NCBI GenBank assembly: GCA_022241605.1
Contig: JAKOMQ010000001.1
Coordinates: 61,473 to 125,472 of the forward strand
DNA: 64,000 bases
Direction of reading: 5' to 3'
From: Aquimonas sp.
GTDB taxonomy: Bacteria > Pseudomonadota > Gammaproteobacteria > Xanthomonadales > Xanthomonadaceae
Part shown: positions 48,612 through 57,376 of the stretch, piece after piece
Layout: each line of letters begins with the position of its first letter
Position numbering within the stretch: position 1 is the first letter of the stretch
The notes under the pieces: generated by a model
Seen by the model: the letters and a program-made list of their open reading frames with translations, nothing else
Databases searched by the model: none
Told to the model about the DNA's origin: nothing
Translations under genes and position numbers: made by a program

Positions 48612-49840
48612 GCGGGCTCCTCAGGCGGCAGGCGAATCTCGGCACGCACCCCGCCCTGCGGCCGCGCCGACAGCGCAAGCGCCGCAGCGTCCGCATAGCG
48701 ATCGCGCAGCTGGGCGCGGATGTTGGCGAGGCCGACGCCGCCGCCCAGCCCGGGCTTCAAGCCGGCGCCGCTGTCCTCCACCACCAGCCGCACGGCCTCG
48801 TTCGAAGTCTCCACCCGCAGATCAATCCGGCCCGGGCCCGGCAGCGGCTCGATACCGTGCTTGACTGCGTTCTCGACCAGGGTCAGCAGCAGCATCGGCA
48901 GCAGCGCACGCTCAAGGTTTGCCTCGGCCGCATCGATGCCATATTGCAGACGGCCGCCCAAGCGCAGGCGCATGAGTTCCAGATAGCTGCGGCAGGCTTC
49001 GAGCTCGCGACCGAGCGTGGTCAGCCCGAGCTGGCCGCCGGTATCCAGCCGCGGCATGCAGGCGCGCAGATGGTCGACGAGCGCGTCGAGCGTGGCTTCC
49101 GCACGCTCGGGATCGCGCCGCACCAGTGCGCGCACCGAGGCCAAGGTGTTGAACAGGAAGTGCGGGGCGATCTGTGCCTGCAGCAGCGACAAACGCAGTG
49201 CGCTCTGCTGCGCCGCCAGCCGCGCGTCGGCCAGCTCGGCCTGGCGCGCGCTGTCGAGCACCCGGCGCTGCTCGCTGAAGTAGCCGCGCAGGGCGAGGCC
49301 GCCACCGAGCAGGAAATAGGCGCCCCCCAGGAACATCAGGTTGATCACCACTGCGACACCCGAACGTTCCAGATCGCGCGCCTGCACGCGCTGCGCCTCG
49401 GTGAGCATGCCGGACTCGGTCATGCCCTGCTCCACCATCGGCTCGATCCGCGAGGACGCCTCACGATCGATCAGATAGGAGATGCCCATGCCCAACAGCA
49501 CGGCGAGGACGACGCCGCTGCGCTCGAACCGCAGGGGCCAGCGCAGGTAGCGCACGATCGCAGCCAGCCCGGGGCCCGCGAAGCTCATCAGCATGAAGCT
49601 CACGAACAGCAGACCGCCGGCGACGGCGCCGAGCGCCGGATCCTGGCTGACCGCCCAGGTACCCAGCGAGGTCATCAGGGCAAGACCGCCGATCGGGATC
49701 AAGAACACCACCGCTCGGCGCCCAAGCCAGGGCAGGCTGAACACCGGGAAGCGCTGGTAGCCGAACAGTCCCTGCATGCCGCCGACCACCGCCGCCGAGG
49801 GCAGGGGCTTGTCCAGCGCGTAGCCGCGCGGCTCAGTCAC
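48608..49840 (-). CDS. LytS/AlgZ-type sensor histidine kinase
   Basis: A roughly 410-residue membrane kinase. Four hydrophobic segments (near residues 43-60, 71-95, 107-124 and 162-184) precede a coiled stretch and the His_kinase (PF06580) box LLQAQIAPHFLFNTLASVRALV with H227. The ATPase part has LLTLVENAVKHGI and GGGVGLANIRAQLRDRY. It should phosphorylate the adjacent LytTR regulator. The start is a GTG that overlaps the stop of the serine hydrolase gene by 8 nt and has GGGGTGA before it; a GTG three codons earlier is an alternative. The sensed signal is unknown; there is little periplasmic sequence, so a membrane-embedded signal is plausible. Confidence 0.9.
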   Translation of the reverse strand: MTEPRGYALDKPLPSAAVVGGMQGLFGYQRFPVFSLPWLGRRAVVFLIPIGGLALMTSLGTWAVSQDPALGAVAGGLLFVSFMLMSFAGPGLAAIVRYLRWPLRFERSGVVLAVLLGMGISYLIDREASSRIEPMVEQGMTESGMLTEAQRVQARDLERSGVAVVINLMFLGGAYFLLGGGLALRGYFSEQRRVLDSARQAELADARLAAQQSALRLSLLQAQIAPHFLFNTLASVRALVRRDPERAEATLDALVDHLRACMPRLDTGGQLGLTTLGRELEACRSYLELMRLRLGGRLQYGIDAAEANLERALLPMLLLTLVENAVKHGIEPLPGPGRIDLRVETSNEAVRLVVEDSGAGLKPGLGGGVGLANIRAQLRDRYADAAALALSARPQGGVRAEIRLPPEEPA

Positions 49841-51476
49841 CGCGCTCACCCCGCAGGACCTGGCCGCCCTGGTGCAGGGCCAGCGCTTTGACGCGACCCG
49901 CCTCATCGCGGGCGAAGCGGATCTCGATACCGAAGGCGTCGGCGCGGAACACGTTCTCTCCGGCCGCGACCAGCGCGAAAGCGCCCTGGCCCGTGGCCTG
50001 GGCCATCAGCGCACCGCCCTCTTCGAACACCCGCAGCGCGAAGCCGGGCATCAGCGGATAGGTGCCGACGTAGTCCATGAGGGGCTGCGCATCGACGGTC
50101 GCCGCCGTGGCGGCCGGCTCGATCCTGCTTGCTGCCTGGGCGCCGCCGCCCTGCAGCCAGACGAACGAGGCGCGCCCCTCCTCGACACGCGGGCGCAGCA
50201 CCGCATCAAACGCGACGGGGTAGAAGTCACCGGCGCTGTCGTACCCCATCACGAAGGCCGGCTGCCCCTCGGCCTGGATCTCCAGCGCCTCACCGCGCCG
50301 GCGCAGGCTCATCTTCAGGCCAGCCTGCAGCCGGTACTCGCCAGCCAGTGCCTCCAGCAGCTCAGCGGGAGGATCGAGGGCGATTCGCGGCGAGCCCAGC
50401 GGCACGCTGGCGTCCAGCAGGTGCAGGCCGACCGAGCCCAAGCCGCCGAGCGAGGTCATCGCGGTGTCTGACAGCACCACCACGCCGCGCGAGCGGTCTT
50501 GGGTGAAGGCCACGAAGCTGGAAAATCCGCCGGTGCCGCCCTCGTGGACCAGCACCTGTGACGCGTTCAGCGGCGCCAGCATCCAGCCCATCGCCATCGG
50601 CGCGCCGGATTCCGGATGCACCGGCGCGTGGCTGACGGCAATGCTGGCCGTGAGCGGCGAGCCGCGCAGGCCGAGCTGGGCCTGCAGGTAGGCCACCATA
50701 TCGTTCAGTGACGCGCGCACGCCGCCGACACCGGCCAGCGCGGGGTCGAAGTCCCAGTGCGCCACCGGCTGCGTGCTGGGCGCGTGCCCCTGTGCGACCC
50801 GGACGCCCTCGGGCGCTGCTCCAACGTGTGCCGCCGACATGCCCAAGGGCGCGAACACGCGCTCACGCGCAAGCGCGTCGAACGGCTGGCCAGACACGCG
50901 GCTGATCAGCTCGGACAGCAGCATCGCGCCGAGGTTGGAATACTCGAAGCGCTCGCCCGGCGCGCGGGTGAGCTGCACCGAGGCCAGGCCGCCGTGCAGA
51001 GCCTCGATGTCGATGGCGCGATAGGGGTTGGCTGGACTCGTGATGCGCCACGAAGGCGCCAGCGAAGGCAGGCCCGAGGTGTGGGTCAGCAGATGGCGCA
51101 GGGTGATCGGCGCCTCGCCGAACTGCGGCATGCGCACGCCTTCAGGCAGGTGCGCCTGCACCGGATCATCGAGCTGCACACGGCCCTCTTCGATCAGCAG
51201 CTGCAGCAGCAGGCCATTGAGGGTCTTGCTGACCGAGCCGATCTCGAAGGCAGTGTCGGTATCGATGGCGCGCGGGCTCTCCGCATTCGCGCAGGCCACC
51301 GCCCGCGCCACGCCCTCGGGGCGCACCACCGCCGCCGCGAAACAGGCGCCGGTGCGATCGCCCTGCAGGCGCTGGCCCAGCAGCGCAGCCAGCTCGGAGT
51401 CGTCAAGCGCAAAGGCGGACACGGGCACGGCCAGCAACAGGCCGCAGAGGAGTGAAAAGGACGGGCGACGAATCAT
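49833..51476 (-). CDS. Serine hydrolase of the beta-lactamase class C/penicillin-binding family
   Basis: A 547-residue secreted enzyme with a signal peptide (FSLLCGLLLAVPVSAFA). The nucleophile motif is SVSK (residues 81-84) in FEIGSVSKTLNGLLLQL, the second motif YSN (180-182) in RFEYSNLGAMLLSE, and the third motif HEGGTGGFSSF replaces KTG with the HxG form common in esterase-like members. A C-terminal domain of about 180 residues follows. Substrates may be peptides, peptidoglycan fragments or esters. GGAGG precedes the ATG. It is first in an operon with the LytS-type kinase and LytTR regulator, which suggests a link to cell-envelope sensing. Confidence 0.9.
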   Translation of the reverse strand: MIRRPSFSLLCGLLLAVPVSAFALDDSELAALLGQRLQGDRTGACFAAAVVRPEGVARAVACANAESPRAIDTDTAFEIGSVSKTLNGLLLQLLIEEGRVQLDDPVQAHLPEGVRMPQFGEAPITLRHLLTHTSGLPSLAPSWRITSPANPYRAIDIEALHGGLASVQLTRAPGERFEYSNLGAMLLSELISRVSGQPFDALARERVFAPLGMSAAHVGAAPEGVRVAQGHAPSTQPVAHWDFDPALAGVGGVRASLNDMVAYLQAQLGLRGSPLTASIAVSHAPVHPESGAPMAMGWMLAPLNASQVLVHEGGTGGFSSFVAFTQDRSRGVVVLSDTAMTSLGGLGSVGLHLLDASVPLGSPRIALDPPAELLEALAGEYRLQAGLKMSLRRRGEALEIQAEGQPAFVMGYDSAGDFYPVAFDAVLRPRVEEGRASFVWLQGGGAQAASRIEPAATAATVDAQPLMDYVGTYPLMPGFALRVFEEGGALMAQATGQGAFALVAAGENVFRADAFGIEIRFARDEAGRVKALALHQGGQVLRGERGD

Positions 51477-51652
51477 GGCAAGGCCTCCGGCAATGGGTGC
51501 AAGCCTAGCCTGCCCGCCCCTCCCCTCGCCCGCCGGACCATGCGACGAAACCCACTCCCGCACCGATGAACCTCACAGGCGGCAGGATTAATCGCCGCTC
51601 CCGCGCAGCCCGCACTGCCCGCTGCCTCGCGGCCTGCAGCACGTCCGCTCTA

Positions 51653-51696
51653 CGAATCCCGAATCCCCAATCCCGAATCCCCAATCCCCAATCCCC
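51653..51696. repeat. Single-arm heptamer repeat array
   Basis: Six AATCCC(C/G)-type heptamers run in tandem, in the right-arm orientation of the other elements. No matching GGGATTC arm is seen in the 175 bp towards the serine hydrolase gene, so this copy is a half element or decayed. It ends 4 nt from the dctM stop codon. Confidence 0.88.
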
Positions 51697-51700
51697 GCCG

Positions 51701-52975
51701 TCAAATCAACGCCAGCGAAAACCACGGCACATACGTGATCAGCGCCAGCGCCAGCAGCAGGATCAGGAAAAAGGGCAGGCAGGCGCGCACCAGGCGCCCG
51801 ATCGGCACCTGGAAACGGTAGCTGGCGATGAACAGGTTCATCCCCACCGGCGGGGTGAAGTAGCCGAGCTGCAGATTGGCCAGCATCAGCACGCCCAGGT
51901 GGGCCGGATGGATGCCGTAGCCGATCGCCACCGGCAGCAGCAGGGGCACCAGGATGACAATCGCGGCGAACACGTCCAGCAGCATGCCCACCGCCAGCAG
52001 GAACAGGTTGAGCGCCAGCAGGAAAGCCAGCGGGCTGCTGATCGTGGCCTGGATCCACTCGAACAGGCGGCTCGGCACCTCGGCGTCCACCAGCCAGTTG
52101 GAGAACGCCAGCGCCGCGCCCAGGATCAGCAGGATCGCGCCGACCAGACGCATCGACTCCGCCAGCAGGCCGGGTAGCCGCGTGAGGCCGATCTCGCGGC
52201 GCACCAGCACGGTCACCAGCAGCACGTAGAGCGCGGTGATGGCCGCAGCCTCGGAGGCGGCAAGCGTGCCGGTGTAGATCGCGCCCAGCACCAGCACCGG
52301 CAGCGGGATCTCCCAGGCCGCCTCGCGCGCGGCGCGGCCCACCCGCGCCCAGCTGAAGGGCTCGCTGCGCGAGGGCAGCGCGCGGCCCTGCCAGCCGGCA
52401 TACAGGCCCAGCAGCAGGATCATCAGCAGGCCCGGCAGCAGGCCAGCCAGGAACAGCTGCTCGATGCTCACCCCGGGCTGGGTGCCCAGCTGCGCGGCGA
52501 CGAAGCCGAACAGGATCAGCGGCAGCGAGGGCGCGAACAGCAGGCCGAGGCTGCCCGAGCTGGTAACCAGGCCGAGATTGAAGCGCTCGTCAAAGCCGGC
52601 TGCCTTCAGCGCCGGATACAGCAGCGCGCCCATCGCCACGATGGTCACGCCCGAGGCGCCGGTGAACGCCGTGAACAGCGCACAGGCGACCAGGCCAACG
52701 ATGGCGATGCCGCCGGGCAGCCAGCCCAGCAGCGCATCGGACAGCGCCAGCAGGCGCTGCGGCGCGCGGCTCTCGGCCAGCAGGTAGCCGGCCAGCGTGA
52801 ACAGCGGAATCGCGGTCAGCCCCGGCATGTTGGCTAGCCGATGGAACTCCACGGCGACCACCGTGAGGTCGTAGCCGGCGCCATGGAAACCGATGAAGGC
52901 CGCGCCAAGAATCAGCACGAACAGCGGCGCGCCCAGCAGCGCCGCCAGCGCCAGCAGCAGCCAGGCCAGGCTCAT
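51701..52975 (-). CDS. dctM: TRAP transporter large permease (DctM type)
   Basis: A 424-residue inner-membrane protein of about 12 hydrophobic segments that forms the transport channel of a TRAP system, driven by the sodium gradient. Family blocks include ANMPGLTAIPLFTLAGYLLAES, ALFTAFTGASGVTIVAMGALLYPAL, GLVTSSGSLGLLFAPSLPLILFG and MLANLQLGYFTPPVGMNLFIAS. Its start overlaps the small permease gene by 4 nt. Substrate cannot be inferred from the permease; the usual C4-dicarboxylate label is only one possibility. A heptamer array lies just past the stop. Confidence 0.93.
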   Translation of the reverse strand: MSLAWLLLALAALLGAPLFVLILGAAFIGFHGAGYDLTVVAVEFHRLANMPGLTAIPLFTLAGYLLAESRAPQRLLALSDALLGWLPGGIAIVGLVACALFTAFTGASGVTIVAMGALLYPALKAAGFDERFNLGLVTSSGSLGLLFAPSLPLILFGFVAAQLGTQPGVSIEQLFLAGLLPGLLMILLLGLYAGWQGRALPSRSEPFSWARVGRAAREAAWEIPLPVLVLGAIYTGTLAASEAAAITALYVLLVTVLVRREIGLTRLPGLLAESMRLVGAILLILGAALAFSNWLVDAEVPSRLFEWIQATISSPLAFLLALNLFLLAVGMLLDVFAAIVILVPLLLPVAIGYGIHPAHLGVLMLANLQLGYFTPPVGMNLFIASYRFQVPIGRLVRACLPFFLILLLALALITYVPWFSLALI

Positions 52976-53475
52976 GCCCTGCCCTGCTCTTCAACAGCGG
53001 GCAACGGCGTCTCCGCAGGCGGGCCCAGCCAGGCCGCCAGCGCGCAGCGCAGCGACAGCAGGGCAAACCCGAAGGGAATGATCAGCATGCCGGCCCAACT
53101 CGGCAGGCCGGCGAACAGCCGTCCGGGCGCCTCACGCTCCAGTTCAACCAGCTGCCAGCCATACCAGGCCATGACCGCGCACAGCCCGGCCGCGATCAGT
53201 TGAGCCAGGGCCCAGACCACGCGTCGACCTCCCGGCGGCAGCAGGCGCGGCAGCAGGTCGATAGCAAGGTGCCGGCGCTCACGCGCAGCGCCGAGCGCAC
53301 CGAGCAGGGCGATCCACAGCACCAGGGTGCGCTGCGCCACTTCACCCTCCATCCATCCGGCGTCGGCCACCCAGCGCAGCAGGATCTGGCCCACCGCAAG
53401 GCCCAGCAGCAGCAGAAGCAGCAGGGCCAGCAAGCCGTCCTCCAGCCGGTGCAGGCCGCGCAGCAGGGCGCGCAT
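52972..53475 (-). CDS. dctQ: TRAP transporter small permease (DctQ type)
   Basis: A 167-residue protein with four hydrophobic helices (LLALLLLLLLGLAVGQILLRW; RTLVLWIALLGALGAARER; WALAQLIAAGLCAVMAWYGW; SWAGMLIIPFGFALLSLRCAL). The conserved element RERRHLAIDLLPRLLP follows the second helix, as in DctQ subunits. It pairs with the large permease, whose start it overlaps by 4 nt, and begins 2 nt after the binding-protein stop. Confidence 0.92.
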   Translation of the reverse strand: MRALLRGLHRLEDGLLALLLLLLLGLAVGQILLRWVADAGWMEGEVAQRTLVLWIALLGALGAARERRHLAIDLLPRLLPPGGRRVVWALAQLIAAGLCAVMAWYGWQLVELEREAPGRLFAGLPSWAGMLIIPFGFALLSLRCALAAWLGPPAETPLPAVEEQGRA

Positions 53476-53477
53476 GT

Positions 53478-54476
53478 TCAGGGCGCGATGCCGTCGCCAG
53501 CCGGTGCGGTCGGCAGACGCGCGAGCACGGCATCGACCATCTCGGCGCTGAGCTCGCCGCGCTCGATCATGCTGCGACGAACCGCAAGACCCACCTCGCG
53601 CCAGCGCGCCAGCTCGGCGGCATCGGGGCGGAACCGCTGCACGCCCTCGGCCTCAAGCGCCGCAAGAGCGCTGACGTCGGCGCGTAGGTTCTCGGCATCG
53701 ATGCGCTGCGAGGCGCGGCCGAAAGCCTCCAGCACGATCGCGCGGTCGCCCTCGGAGAGACGGCCGAAGGCACGGTTGTCCAGCACCACGTAGCCCACCA
53801 CCAGCGCCAGCGGTGCATCGAAGAGATGCTTGATCCGTGTATGCCACTGCAGGGCGATGGCGCCAGCCGGGGTGTTCCCAACGATGTCGATCAGGCCGGT
53901 CTGAAGGCTGGTAAACACGTCGGACAGGGGCAGCGGTATCGGGCTTACCCCGCCCGAGGTGAAGGTGCGCTCGCTGATCAGATCGTTGTTGGGGATCCAC
54001 ACCTTGCCCGCGCGCAGGTGCTCGATGCTCTGCAGCGGGCGCGTGCTCATCAGATACGCGAAGCCGACACCGGAAATGCTCAGCACCTCGAAGCCCTTCG
54101 CGCGGATGCCCGACTTCAACAAGGGGTCCACTTCGCTGCGCACCGCCGCCACCTGCTCCGGGCCCTCAAACAGGAAGGGCAGCCCGTACACCACGGCATC
54201 CGGGTAGACGATCGAGAGCTCGCTGGCCGTCAGCGCGCCGCCTTGCAGCTGTCCGAGGCGGATCTTGCGCATCACCGTGGCATCATCGCCCATGACCCCG
54301 CCCGGGTAGTAGCGGAACGTAACGCGCCCGTCGGTGCGCTGTTTGGCCTCCTCCGCCGCCGCACGCATCTCACGCAGCCAGCTCGATCCCTCGGGGGCCA
54401 AGGTGGCGATCTTGAAGCTCTGCGCCTCCAACAGGGGCGCGCACAGCATGAGACAAAGACTCAGCAGAATTCGCAT
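53478..54476 (-). CDS. dctP: TRAP transporter substrate-binding protein (DctP type)
   Basis: A 332-residue periplasmic binding protein. Signal peptide LLSLCLMLCAPLLEA is followed by FKIATLAPEGSSWLREMRAAAEEAK, YYPGGVMGDDATVMRKIRLGQLQGG, the long-helix region and TSLQTGLIDIVGNTPAGAIALQW. The invariant DctP arginine probably lies in STRPLQSIEHLRAGKVW. The ATG was chosen for GGAG six bases upstream and the signal peptide. It belongs to the class that works with a TatT partner, whose gene lies upstream. The ligand is unknown; known TatT-linked systems are thought to carry hydrophobic molecules, so a dicarboxylate need not apply. Confidence 0.92.
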   Translation of the reverse strand: MRILLSLCLMLCAPLLEAQSFKIATLAPEGSSWLREMRAAAEEAKQRTDGRVTFRYYPGGVMGDDATVMRKIRLGQLQGGALTASELSIVYPDAVVYGLPFLFEGPEQVAAVRSEVDPLLKSGIRAKGFEVLSISGVGFAYLMSTRPLQSIEHLRAGKVWIPNNDLISERTFTSGGVSPIPLPLSDVFTSLQTGLIDIVGNTPAGAIALQWHTRIKHLFDAPLALVVGYVVLDNRAFGRLSEGDRAIVLEAFGRASQRIDAENLRADVSALAALEAEGVQRFRPDAAELARWREVGLAVRRSMIERGELSAEMVDAVLARLPTAPAGDGIAP

Positions 54477-54651
54477 ACCGGCTCCGGCGAGTGGCCTGTA
54501 GGGGGTCAAGCGTAAGTGGGATCACGACGGGATGGGCGTGAAGGACGCCGTTCCGGGACGAGGCCGACAGCCAACGCCATCGGCCGAACGAGGAACAAGC
54601 ACAGCACGTCAAGACCGACCAAGCTGCTTTCAATTTGTCCGTTACGGTCCA

Positions 54652-55524
54652 CTAGAAGTAATCGCTCGAATCGTCCAGCAGCTGACGCGCCTGCGCCTGC
54701 GCCAGGGTATTCATCAAGGTCAGGCCCGGCGCCCTCGGATCGGCCTCCAGCACCGCGCGCAGCTGGGCGTCATGCAGCTCCTGGTCGAACACCAGACGCG
54801 CGTAGTGCCGGGCCATCAGGGTGCGCGCCATCAGGTTGCGGCCGGCGGACAGCTCGATCGCACGCTCGAAGGCCGCCCGGCCCTTTTCCGGCTCGCCTCC
54901 GACCGCGGCCGGGCGCAGCGAGTTCAACACGCCCAGATAGACATGCGGCATTCCGCCGTCGAGGCCGGCATCCAGCGCCACCGCCCGCTCCAGCAACAGG
55001 CCCACGCGCGGAATCGCGGCGATGGCGGCGTAGTCGTCGCTGTGGGTCTGGATATAGCCCGCCCAGGCACTGCCCAGCGCGTACATGCGCGCCGCTGCCT
55101 GCGGACCGGACTGGCCGGCCACGGCGGCCTCCCATGCCTCATAGGGCGCGCGCAGGGCCGCACACAGCTCGCGCTGATCGATGCAGCTGGCACGGCGCGC
55201 GTAATCAAAAGCCCGCGCCGAAAGCCGTGCGGCGCGCACTGGATCGTCGATGAAGTTGCCCGCATAGGCGCCATACAGCCGCGCTGCCGCGCGCAGGGTG
55301 CCGGCGTTGTCGGGGTCGCCCTCCAGCAGGCCGTCCAGCAGCAGCAGGTAGGCCGGCAGGCCCTCGGCTACCGTGGCCGGATCGTCCTGGTTGAGGATGC
55401 CGCGGCCGAGGTTGTCGGCGAAGCGTTCGCTGGCGCGGTTCACCAGCGAGGCACAGCCGCACAGCGTAGCCAGGGCCACGCTCAGCACGGCGGTCCGCAG
55501 CACGGCATTGATGTGGGCTTTCAT
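54652..55524 (-). CDS. tatT: TatT-family TRAP-associated lipoprotein
   Basis: A 290-residue lipoprotein with leader VLRTAVLSVALATLCGCAS (lipobox LCGC). The mature part is all-helical and TPR-like: NRASERFADNLGRGILNQDDP, LLLLDGLLEGDPDNAGTLRAA, VYLGVLNSLRPAAVGGEPEKG and NLMARTLMARHYARLVFDQ. This matches the TatT component first described in Treponema (Tp0956), which forms a trimeric cup that interacts with its TRAP binding protein. It precedes dctP by 175 nt on the same strand. An adjoining GTG (55527) is an alternative start. Confidence 0.85.
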   Translation of the reverse strand: MKAHINAVLRTAVLSVALATLCGCASLVNRASERFADNLGRGILNQDDPATVAEGLPAYLLLLDGLLEGDPDNAGTLRAAARLYGAYAGNFIDDPVRAARLSARAFDYARRASCIDQRELCAALRAPYEAWEAAVAGQSGPQAAARMYALGSAWAGYIQTHSDDYAAIAAIPRVGLLLERAVALDAGLDGGMPHVYLGVLNSLRPAAVGGEPEKGRAAFERAIELSAGRNLMARTLMARHYARLVFDQELHDAQLRAVLEADPRAPGLTLMNTLAQAQARQLLDDSSDYF

Positions 55525-55594
55525 CACGTGATGGCTCCCTGCCTCTCAAGAGTGTCTACGGAGCAGAAGTCGGCCACATGACAGGGCGCGGGCA

Positions 55595-56464
55595 TCAGCG
55601 GGCGTCCAGCTGACGCAGCAGACTTGCTTCCCAGGTGTTCTGCATCAGGGTGGCGACCGTCATCGGCCCGACCCCGCCCGGCACCGGCGTGATCCAGCTG
55701 GCGCGCTCGCGGGCCGCCTCGAAATCGACGTCGCCGGTCAGCGAGCCATCGGGCAGGCGGTTGATGCCGACGTCGATCACCACCGCGCCAGGCTTGATCC
55801 ACGCCCCCGGCACCAGGCCCGGCTTGCCGACCGCCACCACCACGAGATCGGCCGCCTCGACGTGCTGCCGCAGGGTCTCGCGCGGGGTGAAGCGGTGGCA
55901 GCAGACCGTCGTGCAGCCGGCGATCAGCAGCTCCAGCGCCATGGGGCGGCCAACGTGGTTGGACACGCCGACGATGACCGCCTGCTGGCCGCGCACCGGC
56001 CGGTCGGTGTGCGCCAGCAGATGGACGATGCCCTTCGGCGTGCAGGGCCGCAGGCCAAGCTGGCGCAGGGCAAGGCGGCCTACGTTCTCGGGATGGAAGC
56101 CATCGACGTCCTTGCGCGGATCGATGCGGTTCAGCACCGCCTGCGCGTCGATATGCGGCGGCAGCGGCAGCTGCACCAGGATGCCGTCCACTGCGGGATC
56201 GGCATTGAGCCGGTCGATCAGCGCCGCCAGTTCGACCTGCGGCGTCTCGGCCGGCAGGTCGAAATCAAAGCTGGCATAGCCCACCTGCTCACAGGCTCGG
56301 CGCTTGTTGCGCACATAGACAGCCGAAGCTGCATCCACCCCCACCAGCACCACCGCCAGCCCCGGCGGCGGTCGCCCGGACTGCACGCGATCGGCGACGC
56401 GGCGCGCCAGGTCGGACAGGAGTTCATTGGCAATGCGTTTGCCGTCGAGCAGGCGAGCTGGCAT
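55595..56464 (-). CDS. folD: Bifunctional methylenetetrahydrofolate dehydrogenase/cyclohydrolase
   Basis: FolD interconverts 5,10-methylene-, methenyl- and 10-formyl-tetrahydrofolate for one-carbon metabolism. The 289-residue protein has [22 protein letters not shown] with the catalytic lysine, [39 protein letters not shown], the Rossmann segment [20 protein letters not shown], and [20 protein letters not shown] with [19 protein letters not shown] at the end. The ATG with AAGGA upstream was chosen; the open frame runs further into a repeat region without support. It is downstream of rlmH with a repeat element between. Confidence 0.97.
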   Translation of the reverse strand: MPARLLDGKRIANELLSDLARRVADRVQSGRPPPGLAVVLVGVDAASAVYVRNKRRACEQVGYASFDFDLPAETPQVELAALIDRLNADPAVDGILVQLPLPPHIDAQAVLNRIDPRKDVDGFHPENVGRLALRQLGLRPCTPKGIVHLLAHTDRPVRGQQAVIVGVSNHVGRPMALELLIAGCTTVCCHRFTPRETLRQHVEAADLVVVAVGKPGLVPGAWIKPGAVVIDVGINRLPDGSLTGDVDFEAARERASWITPVPGGVGPMTVATLMQNTWEASLLRQLDAR

Positions 56465-56531
56465 CGGCCAGGATCCTTGGGGGCACGGGAAGCCCGGCAT
56501 TATCCGCCAGCGCAGGGCGCAGCCCAAGGGC

Positions 56532-56883
56532 GGGGATTGGGGATTGGGGATTCGTATCGCAACGGCGGGACGGTTCGCGCCGGAATCTCGATCCCTCGGC
56601 ACAGAAGGTCCTCAGGACGCAGGATCGGCGCACTTTCCCGCGGTGTCTGGATCGAACGCCCGTTGAGAGCCCCCCGTCAGCCCCGCACTGAAAGCCTGTG
56701 AGAACCATCCGCCTGCTGCGGCCGCCGCTGGACGCCCTCGCTACGGCGTCTGGGTTTCTTCACATGCACCGAGAGGATCACTTCCCGCTCTTGCTTCGTA
56801 CAAGCGCCAAGCAAGCCGCCCTCGGGAGAGGAGGCTCGCCGAGACCCGCTTTTGCGAATCCCGAATCCCCAATCCCGAATCCC
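56532..56883. repeat. Heptamer inverted-repeat element between rlmH and folD
   Basis: The left arm (56532-56554) holds three GGGATTG/GGGATTC heptamers; the right arm (56855-56883) is a 29-nt AATCCC array in reverse complement. About 300 nt of unrelated sequence lies between the arms, with no recognisable gene. The right arm ends 9 nt before the rlmH stop. This element occupies most of the 428-bp gap between folD and rlmH. Confidence 0.88.
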
Positions 56884-56892
56884 GCCGGGCCG

Positions 56893-57363
56893 CTAGGCCC
56901 GGTGATACGGATGATTAGCCAGCAGACTGCAGGCCCGGTACAGCTGCTCGGCCACCACCACGCGCACCAGCGGATGCGGCAGGGTCAGCGGGCCCAGCGA
57001 CCAGCTTTCACCGGCCGCCGCGCGCACGCTGTCATCGAAACCGTCGGGGCCGCCAATCAGGAAGGCCAGGTCACGGCCCTGCATGCGCCAGGCCTCCATG
57101 CGCTGGGCGAGTTGCTCGCTGGAATACCCGCGGCCGCGGCCGTCCAGCAGCACCACGTGGGCACCGCGCGGCAGCGCAGCCAGCAGGCGCCGTGCTTCAT
57201 CGTCCATGGCACGGGCAGGGTCACGGCCCTTGCCGCGCTCGCCCGGGGCAAGCTCCACCAGCTGGGTGGGCAGCCAGTGCGAGAGCCGCTTGAAGTAGTC
57301 GGCGCAGGCCTCCTGCACCCAACCGGGCATGCCGGTTCCCACCGCGATCAGGCTGGCGCGCAC
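56893..57363 (-). CDS. rlmH: 23S rRNA (pseudouridine-1915-N3)-methyltransferase RlmH
   Basis: RlmH is a SPOUT-class enzyme that methylates pseudouridine 1915 of 23S rRNA in the intact ribosome. The 156-residue length equals that of the E. coli protein. It has SLIAVGTGMPGWVQEACADY, VVLLDGRGRGYSSEQLAQRM, the trefoil-knot motif AFLIGGPDGFDDSV and the C-terminal TLPHPLVRVVVAEQLYRA with NHPYHRA. The start is a GTG; no ATG lies at the expected position. It follows rsfS by 13 nt, the usual pairing. Confidence 0.95.
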   Translation of the reverse strand: MRASLIAVGTGMPGWVQEACADYFKRLSHWLPTQLVELAPGERGKGRDPARAMDDEARRLLAALPRGAHVVLLDGRGRGYSSEQLAQRMEAWRMQGRDLAFLIGGPDGFDDSVRAAAGESWSLGPLTLPHPLVRVVVAEQLYRACSLLANHPYHRA

Positions 57364-57376
57364 GGCCCCGGTGCCC

